From NCBI GenBank assembly GCA_023250585.1, contig JAHFAK010000039.1:1-17312 (forward strand): DNA of 17,312 nucleotides. Reading direction: 5' to 3'. The notes below the pieces were generated by a model, which made no database searches, was not told the DNA's origin, and saw only the letters and a program-made list of their open reading frames with translations. Made by a program: the position numbers and the translations under genes. This DNA is from Deltaproteobacteria bacterium. Lineage in GTDB: Bacteria; Bdellovibrionota_F; JAHFAK01. Shown here piece after piece: positions 12,365 through 17,312 of the stretch (position 1 is the first letter of the stretch; each line of letters starts with the position of its first letter).

Positions 12365-14309
12365 AACATGCTGTACCCTTATTATTTTTGTCAGCCTGCT
12401 TATACTGAGTTGCGGATCAAAAAAGACAACCATTTGGAAAGGTCAGCGAGTCACGCTTGAAATTGCAACCAAACAATCATTGCTCGAATCAGAAACAATC
12501 TATAAAAATGGCGATAAAGAAAGAGCAAAAATCGAATTTGAGAAATTCCTTCGCACGTTTCCTGAAAATGACTCTACTGATGACGTCTATTACTATTTAG
12601 GAAGAATTGCTTTTGAAAGCAAAAACTTTGACCAAGCTATTACGGTATTAACCAAATTCCAAACAACATATCAAAAAAGCACGAGAGTTACAGAAGCCCT
12701 TTTCTTTCTCGGTTTGTCTTACAAGAACCGCGGGGAATTTGAAACATCCAATACTATTTTGATTCCTCTTGCTTCTTCAAATTTAGATCGCAAAGAAATG
12801 CTCACACTCTATCAAGCAGTAGCAAGCAATTTTGAAATGCTCAAAAAATTTCGTAATTCCCTCACCTGGCTTCTCAAGGAATATTTAGCTCAGGAAAAAG
12901 GTCCCGAAAAGGAAAAGCTGAAGGAAAAAATAGTAAGCTTTATCGACGAACGCATGAGCCTTAAGGATTTGCGTGAGCTTATTGAATTTGCCGGCGCTGA
13001 ATTTCCGGCTCCTTACTACTATGCAAAACTCATTAAATATTTTTATCATACTTTAGAATATGAAAATGCGCTCGATCTCGCGCAAGAATTTCTCAACAAA
13101 TTTCCTCTCCATCCTTATGCAAAAGAGATACAAACCATTTTTCAAAATCTCACCAAATCTCAAGGAGTGAAACCAAAAAAAATTGGCTGTCTACTGCCGC
13201 TCACCGGTAAATTTGCTTCATATGGAAATGATGTCTTACAAGGAATTCTTTTAGCCAGCGGGATATTTTCAGATGCTGAAGGAACAATTGAACTCGAGAT
13301 TCGAGATACAGGAGATGATAGCCAACAAGCTGAAGATATGCTTCGTGAGCTCTATAACGAAGAACAGGTCATAGAAGTCATTGGCCCTCTAACGCAAGAA
13401 ACAGCTGTATCTACTGCTATTGCAGCTCAAACACTTAATCTGCCCATTATAACGTTATCACAAAAAGAACATATTACTAATATTGGCGATTATGTATTTA
13501 GAAATTTTATAACAAAATCTAATCAAGTTGAAAAACTTGTCCGCTTTGCCCGCTTTCATATGGGCATCAAAAATTTTGCAATCCTCTACCCTGATCATGC
13601 GTATGGTAAAGAATTTGCAAATCTCTTTTGGGATAGCGTTAGTAAATATGGTGGCTCTATTACCGCTGTTGAATCATACGATAAAGACCAAAAAGATTTT
13701 ACCAAAGAACTTAAAAAATTAGCGGGAACGTATTATACCGATGCACGACGAAATGAGATATGCGATACGACTGATCGCTTCCAAAATAAAATCAAAGGCC
13801 TTAACTGTTTTTCTGAAGATATGCTTCCACCAAAATTTGAATTTGAAGCACTTTTTATTCCTGATACCTATCAAACCGTAAGCCTCATTGCCCCTGCCCT
13901 CTCATTTTATGATATTACCGGTATTCAACTTATGGGAATTAATAGCCTCAATCACCCCGATTTTATTCCAAGAAGTGGAGAAGAAAATATTCAAGGAATA
14001 CTGTTTACTGATACTTTTTTTAGTGAAAGTACTCATAATGAATTGCGTGAATTTCTAAAACTTTATCAAACCATCTATGGCAAAGATCCTAACCTCTTTG
14101 CAGCTTTAGGTTATGATACTATGAATATTATCAAACAAGTTCTTGCCACTAATAAACCAGCTACACGAAGAGCATTCAAAGAAGCCCTGCATACCATTCA
14201 AGGATATAAAGGGGTTACAGGGACTACAAGTTTTTCAGAAAATAATGATGCGGATAAAGATTTATTCCTACTGTCAGTAGATAATGGAAAAATTGTAGAA
14301 GTAAATTAG
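12357..14309 (+). CDS. LpoA-like lipoprotein, TPR plus periplasmic binding domain (650 aa)
   Basis: The signal peptide ends in LILSC (lipid Cys19), so this is a lipoprotein. Residues about 33-265 are helical TPR-type repeats (KIEFEKFLRTFPEN, DDVYYYLGRIAFESKNFDQAI, EALFFLGLSYKNRGEF). Residues 271-650 are a type-1 periplasmic-binding fold starting KIGCLLPLTGKFASYGND. This layout is that of penicillin-binding-protein activator LpoA and its relatives, which span the periplasm to stimulate peptidoglycan synthases. A role as an amino-acid-type solute receptor is the alternative. The ATG at 12357 is chosen because the signal peptide starts there; an in-frame ATG at 12315 adds 14 polar residues. It overlaps the radical SAM stop (ATGCATAA). 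Confidence 0.85.
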   Translation: MHKTCCTLIIFVSLLILSCGSKKTTIWKGQRVTLEIATKQSLLESETIYKNGDKERAKIEFEKFLRTFPENDSTDDVYYYLGRIAFESKNFDQAITVLTKFQTTYQKSTRVTEALFFLGLSYKNRGEFETSNTILIPLASSNLDRKEMLTLYQAVASNFEMLKKFRNSLTWLLKEYLAQEKGPEKEKLKEKIVSFIDERMSLKDLRELIEFAGAEFPAPYYYAKLIKYFYHTLEYENALDLAQEFLNKFPLHPYAKEIQTIFQNLTKSQGVKPKKIGCLLPLTGKFASYGNDVLQGILLASGIFSDAEGTIELEIRDTGDDSQQAEDMLRELYNEEQVIEVIGPLTQETAVSTAIAAQTLNLPIITLSQKEHITNIGDYVFRNFITKSNQVEKLVRFARFHMGIKNFAILYPDHAYGKEFANLFWDSVSKYGGSITAVESYDKDQKDFTKELKKLAGTYYTDARRNEICDTTDRFQNKIKGLNCFSEDMLPPKFEFEALFIPDTYQTVSLIAPALSFYDITGIQLMGINSLNHPDFIPRSGEENIQGILFTDTFFSESTHNELREFLKLYQTIYGKDPNLFAALGYDTMNIIKQVLATNKPATRRAFKEALHTIQGYKGVTGTTSFSENNDADKDLFLLSVDNGKIVEVN

Positions 14310-14343
14310 GAACTCCTCAGCTGGAAACTCAGATAGCTCTAAC

Positions 14344-14664
14344 TTAATGTACCCGAGCCATTTTCTTAAATGAAAAAGCAAAATTTAAAAATGCTCCACA
14401 AGCTCTTGCTATTTTAGCTAAGAGTGGCAACGAAGGAATTCTTTTATCAGTTCCACTTTCAAGCCGTGCAATAACACTTTGGGTTGTATCAACTTTCTTG
14501 GCTAATTCAACTTGCGTTAAGCCAGCCTTGACCCGAGAAGCTCGAATTGCATATGCAATTTCGGTTCTTATTCTTTCTTCTTCGTAGTGAATTCGTATTT
14601 CAGGGTCTTTTAATAATTCATCAATGAATGCTTTTGTATCCCTGTAGTGCTTTTTCTTCTTCAT
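14344..14664 (-). CDS. HigA-type XRE antitoxin (106 aa)
   Basis: A helix-turn-helix domain of the Cro/CI (XRE) type spans about residues 37-92 (IRASRVKAGLTQVELAKKV, TTQSVIARLESG, PSLPLLAKIARACG). A charged N-terminal helix (1-35) precedes it. This matches antitoxins of the HigBA type, in which the toxin gene comes first. The ATG lies 2 bp beyond the stop of a HigB-like frame, and the site AAGGAGG sits in that frame's last codons. Because the toxin is broken, it is now probably a solitary antitoxin or a simple regulator. Confidence 0.85.
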   Translation of the reverse strand: MKKKKHYRDTKAFIDELLKDPEIRIHYEEERIRTEIAYAIRASRVKAGLTQVELAKKVDTTQSVIARLESGTDKRIPSLPLLAKIARACGAFLNFAFSFKKMARVH

Positions 14665-14666
14665 AT

Positions 14667-14864
14667 TTATAAAACCTCCTTCATTCTTTTTTCTGCTAAT
14701 TCAATATCTGAAATCTGCGTTTTTTGTGTTTTCTTCTTAAAAACATGCAGCCAAACCATACTATCTTTTGCAATAATAACATATGCAATTCGATAACTCC
14801 CCTCAGGGGATGACGACCTCGAATATACTCTCCCTAAAATTGAGATAAGGCAGAGATATTCTTT
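14667..14864 (-). pseudogene. HigB-type toxin, 5' end missing
   Basis: The last 65 codons before 14667 read as the C-terminal half of a HigB/RelE toxin: SPEGSYRIAYVIIAKDS, then WLHVFKKKTQKTQ and LAEKRMKEVL. An in-frame TAG at 14865-14867 closes the frame upstream, and no ATG, GTG or TTG lies between it and the conserved region; the only internal Met is at 36. The N-terminal helical half (about 40 residues) is absent. The remaining 87 bp to the end of rpsI shows no recognisable toxin start in any frame. The toxin is therefore disabled, and deletion next to the ribosomal operon is likely. Confidence 0.8.
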
Positions 14865-14951
14865 CTATTTCTTAGACATAACAAAAGTATATTTTTTATT
14901 AAATAAACAAGAAAACTGGTATTGATTCTTTTAGAAACCTTGAATTTTGAA

Positions 14952-15353
14952 TTATCTCTTAGAGAATTGATAACGAGCTCGTGCGCCTTTTTGGCCATAT
15001 TTCTTTCGTTCTTTTTCACGAGCATCACGGGTAAGTAATCCCTGTTTTTTGAGAGCTGGTCTCAGTGTACTATCATATTCAAGAAGCGCACGCGAAATGC
15101 CGTGTCTCACTGCTTCCGCTTGAGAGGCATATCCTCCGCCTGAAACATTTGCCATAAGACTAAACTTGCCCTTAGTACCAGTAACTTCAAAAGGTTGATT
15201 AACAATAAATTCAGCAGTTACTTCTTTGAAATAATTGTTAAAGGGTATTTTATTAATTATTTTTTCGTCTTTGCTATCTACACTGAGATACACACGGGCT
15301 TGTGCTGATTTTCTTCGTCCCGTCGCATAATATCGTGCTTCTTGTTTCGTCAT
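14952..15353 (-). CDS. rpsI: Ribosomal protein S9 (133 aa)
   Basis: All hallmarks of bacterial S9 are present: YYATGRRKSAQARV at residues 8-21, the central SGGGYASQAEAVRHGISRALL (71-91), and the C-terminal RNA-binding tail GLLTRDAREKERKKYGQKG (105-123) ending in QFSKR. Length is normal. GAGGAG lies 6 nt before the ATG. It follows rplM by 18 bp in the usual rplM-rpsI operon and is a core small-subunit protein whose tail contacts P-site tRNA. No clear terminator hairpin follows the stop. Confidence 0.98.
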   Translation of the reverse strand: MTKQEARYYATGRRKSAQARVYLSVDSKDEKIINKIPFNNYFKEVTAEFIVNQPFEVTGTKGKFSLMANVSGGGYASQAEAVRHGISRALLEYDSTLRPALKKQGLLTRDAREKERKKYGQKGARARYQFSKR

Positions 15354-15371
15354 AATTTCTCCTCTGATAGT

Positions 15372-15812
15372 CTATGCAGTCTTTTTTTCAAATAAAGGAT
15401 GTGGTTTTTGTGCCTTATGAGGATGAGGCGTATCCGTATAAATTTTTAATTTCTTTACCATCTTTTTCCCAAGATATGATTTGGGCAACATATTTCTCAC
15501 CGCTTGATAAATCATCTCTTGAGGTCTTTTGTTCAATAAATCCTCTGCTCTAATTTGTTTAACCCCGCCAATATATCCTGTATGTTGATGATATATCTTT
15601 TCATCTAATTTCTTGCCTGTTAGACGGATTTTATGAGCGTTCTTCACAATAACAAAATCACCACAATCAACTGAAGGAGTATAGGTTGGCTTATGTTTAC
15701 CCATTAGAATACGAGCAATTTTACTGGAAAGTCTTCCAAGGACCCAGCCAGAGGCATCAACTTCATACCAATCTCGTTTAACTTCTTCTTTTTTGAGTAA
15801 TGTTGTCTTCAT
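15372..15812 (-). CDS. rplM: Ribosomal protein L13 (146 aa)
   Basis: This is the large-subunit protein L13: [22 protein letters not shown] at the N-terminus, [12 protein letters not shown], the TGYIGG block and the C-terminal [18 protein letters not shown]. Length is normal when started at the ATG at 15812. A TTG at 15824 would add four residues, but it directly follows AAGGA with no spacing, so the ATG (12-nt spacing) is preferred. It is the first gene of the rplM-rpsI operon and has its own promoter. Confidence 0.97.
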   Translation of the reverse strand: MKTTLLKKEEVKRDWYEVDASGWVLGRLSSKIARILMGKHKPTYTPSVDCGDFVIVKNAHKIRLTGKKLDEKIYHQHTGYIGGVKQIRAEDLLNKRPQEMIYQAVRNMLPKSYLGKKMVKKLKIYTDTPHPHKAQKPHPLFEKKTA

Positions 15813-15856
15813 AGATGTGCTCAATCCTTCTGTTACTATTCAATCTAAAGAGTGCT

Positions 15857-15886
15857 TCTATATCGAAAATTTACTATCAGAGTCAA
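15857..15886 (-). promoter_or_regulatory. Promoter of rplM-rpsI
   Basis: On the minus strand TTGACT (15886-15881), an 18-bp spacer and TATAGA (15862-15857). It sits 45 bp before the rplM start, so the leader is about 38 nt. Confidence 0.5.
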
Positions 15887-15910
15887 GAAAATTAATGGGG
15901 ATTAGGAATA

Positions 15911-16984
15911 CTACAGTGGTTGTCCGTTATACGTTGAGCTATAGGTACAATTATTATAGGTAATAACAATTTCATTATCACTACCATCGGTAAAAGATAA
16001 TGTACCACTTTGATAGTAGCTCGCACATGGGGTGCTTGGATGAACTAAATCCTTAGCATCGATTGCTACTACATATTGCGCTTTGCCTTGAGCTTCTTGT
16101 CCCTTACTTGAAAATTCATACTTATAGAATCCTTTTAGACTTGAAATCGTTCCTGCATCGTATGGATTATCATTGCTATCAGCAAGTGGAGTATAATCAA
16201 GGTTCATAAAATAACCTAAGGTATATTCATATGAACTTACCGTATCAAGAGCGTACGTACCGGAAAACGCAAAATCGTATTCAGTGTGATATGTTCCATT
16301 ATTGATAGAGTTATCAAACGTTCCTTCATATTCGCCTGTGTAATGATATGTCTGTGATTGGCTTGATCCATTAGCGCTATAGGTATACGTGTAATCATAT
16401 TTATAGTCTTCGATAATAAATTCATATCCACCTGATGTATTCGCATCATCTTTATCGGTAATAGTAAATTTTCCAGATGTAGTAAATGAATAGGTATCTT
16501 CTTTAAAAGTACAATCAAATTCTGCAACCACATGAGCAGGAATTCCGTCACAGTCAGCATCGGTTTCTGAGCCTTCGGTCACTTTGTATGTACAGTCCGA
16601 AGATTCTTCATCATTAGAATTATCGCTGTTGTCATCACCATCCTTGTTATCGTCGTTCCCATTGTCGTCGTTTTGACATTTTCCTTCTTCAAGCTTTCTC
16701 AACAATGCCTTAACTGTTCTTGCTTTTGTTTGGTCAGTTGGAATGCTCCCAACACTACTTGTGATATCACTGGTAACGCTGCCATCAACTGAATCTAAAA
16801 GTTGAGCAGCAATAACTTGAGCGTCATTAGCAACAAAAGTTGTTGCCTGTTCTTCTGAAATTTCTCCTGAAGCTTTTGTTGGACTTGAAGTACTTGATGA
16901 GCTCTTTCCTCCTCCGCATCCAACCAGAATAAGAGAAAGAAGGACGAGAATGGCCATAAGACCTAATTGTTTCTGTATGTTCAT
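15911..16984 (-). CDS. Lipoprotein with Asp/Asn-rich loop (357 aa)
   Basis: The signal peptide ends in LILVGC (lipid Cys23), followed by GGGKSSSSTSS, so an outer-membrane lipoprotein is likely (no Asp at +2). Residues 45-100 are helical. Residues 104-130 are almost wholly Asp, Asn, Ser, Gly and Glu and lie between Cys103 and Cys131, which could close a disulfide loop; TDADCDGIPA (141-150) looks like a lone Ca2+ loop. The C-terminal 200 residues are Tyr/Ser/Thr-rich beta strands, ending in a Cys pair. I do not recognise a family. AAGGAG lies 6 nt before the ATG. It is separate from rplM downstream on the same strand (98 bp), which has its own promoter. Confidence 0.8.
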   Translation of the reverse strand: MNIQKQLGLMAILVLLSLILVGCGGGKSSSSTSSPTKASGEISEEQATTFVANDAQVIAAQLLDSVDGSVTSDITSSVGSIPTDQTKARTVKALLRKLEEGKCQNDDNGNDDNKDGDDNSDNSNDEESSDCTYKVTEGSETDADCDGIPAHVVAEFDCTFKEDTYSFTTSGKFTITDKDDANTSGGYEFIIEDYKYDYTYTYSANGSSQSQTYHYTGEYEGTFDNSINNGTYHTEYDFAFSGTYALDTVSSYEYTLGYFMNLDYTPLADSNDNPYDAGTISSLKGFYKYEFSSKGQEAQGKAQYVVAIDAKDLVHPSTPCASYYQSGTLSFTDGSDNEIVITYNNCTYSSTYNGQPL

Positions 16985-17083
16985 TGTTACTCCTTTGTAT
17001 TAAATTTATTGAATTAATAATTCGAGTCAGCTCTTTTAGTATAATCTACTCTTTCATGTCAAGCGCAAAATAAACCTAGTTGC

Positions 17084-17111
17084 GTCATTCCGCAACTTGA
17101 CCGCGGAATCC
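17084..17111. repeat. Single 28-bp unit of the CTTGACC palindrome family
   Basis: GTCATTCCGC, then AACTTGACC, then GCGGAATCC. The stem ATTCCGC/GCGGAAT (17087-17093 and 17103-17109) encloses a 9-base loop. It is the same unit type as the two at 2475-2502 and 2525-2552, with compensated stem changes that keep the hairpin. It lies between the lipoprotein promoter region and the glutaredoxin gene. Confidence 0.75.
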
Positions 17112-17141
17112 GGTCTCATGTAAAGTCTATAAAACCGTAGT

Positions 17142-17312
17142 ATGGATACCAAAAATTTGACATTATATTACTTTGACGGCTGCCCCTTTTGTGCAAAGGT
17201 CATGAATTTTTTAGAGAAAAATAATATTTCTGTTCCTATGAAAAATATTCATGAAGAAGCGGGCGCAAAAGAAGAACTCATTCGTATTGGCGGTAAAAGC
17301 CAAGTCCCCTGC
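17142..17312 (+). CDS. Glutaredoxin, partial (first 57 aa)
   Basis: The frame reads LYYFDGCPFCAKVMNFLEKN, with active-site CPFC (Cys14, Cys17) after the first strand, and ends at the window edge in GGKSQVPC, the thioredoxin-fold cis-Pro segment (TVP position). It is a glutathione- or NrdH-type disulfide reductant. The ATG at 17142 lies about 30 bp after the repeat; no strong ribosome site is seen. The C-terminal third is outside the window, so the exact class cannot be fixed. Confidence 0.88.
   Translation, partial: MDTKNLTLYYFDGCPFCAKVMNFLEKNNISVPMKNIHEEAGAKEELIRIGGKSQVPC

Noticed and set aside
14310-14343. Possible terminator between the lipoprotein gene and the antitoxin gene
   Set aside because: GAGTT/AGCTC-like matches are too short and no U-run follows.
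14834-15028. 64-aa frame over the end of rpsI
   Set aside because: It runs out of frame through the conserved S9 tail; its start lies inside rpsI and it matches no toxin N-terminus.
17020-17062. Promoter for the Asp/Asn-rich lipoprotein (TTGACA at 17062-17057)
   Set aside because: The -35 is perfect but the best -10 (TATACT) has only a 13-bp spacer and the next choice is poor, so it was not listed.
1-17312. tRNA or rRNA genes, transposase genes and replication origin
   Set aside because: No cloverleaf with tRNA-like conserved bases, rRNA motif, transposase frame or DnaA-box cluster was noticed on either strand.

Overview
This AT-rich window reads as chromosomal DNA of a Gram-negative bacterium. 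The evidence is an outer-membrane beta-barrel-type protein, several lipoproteins with lipoboxes, an LpoA-like TPR/periplasmic-binding lipoprotein, and classical AGGAG ribosome sites. The style of the 276-aa outer-membrane protein and of the thrombospondin-type-3 (TSP3) protein recalls Bdellovibrionota or other former Deltaproteobacteria. That placement is an inference from memory of protein style, not a measured result.

Layout, left to right. (1) 1-2337, minus strand: an ABC-2 type exporter (ATPase and permease overlapping by 14 nt), then a 125-bp palindromic repeat, a YtrA-type GntR regulator, a 56-aa single-span membrane protein and the first codons of another gene, coupled by TAATG. (2) 2338-2670: the ABC promoter, a nested palindromic repeat and a promoter for the next gene. 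(3) 2671-5754: an unrecognised secreted 354-aa protein, a DUF4143-type AAA ATPase, and a ribbon-helix-helix/RelE toxin-antitoxin pair divergent from the ATPase; the two have separate promoters and operator-like repeats. (4) 5769-9675: a 980-aa secreted calcium-binding-type TSP3 protein, divergent from a small outer-membrane barrel protein. (5) 9726-14309, plus strand: a DUF4160 remnant, then an isochorismatase-fold hydrolase, a thioredoxin-reductase-like flavoprotein without the redox CxxC, an RlmN-like radical SAM protein, and the LpoA-like lipoprotein. The last three genes overlap one another. (6) 14344-15824, minus strand: the ribosomal pair rplM-rpsI, followed by a decayed HigB-type toxin and an intact HigA-type antitoxin. 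(7) 15911-17312: an Asp/Asn-rich lipoprotein and the start of a glutaredoxin running off the right edge.

The most notable points are the RlmN-like radical SAM protein, which keeps the methyl-carrying Cys but lacks the resolving Cys of RlmN and is coupled to a flavoprotein; three different families of palindromic repeats at gene junctions, one of which encodes the end and stop codon of the isochorismatase; a 22-bp near-perfect palindrome over the ATPase -10 box; and two decayed accessory genes (HigB and DUF4160). No tRNA, rRNA, CRISPR array or transposase gene was seen.
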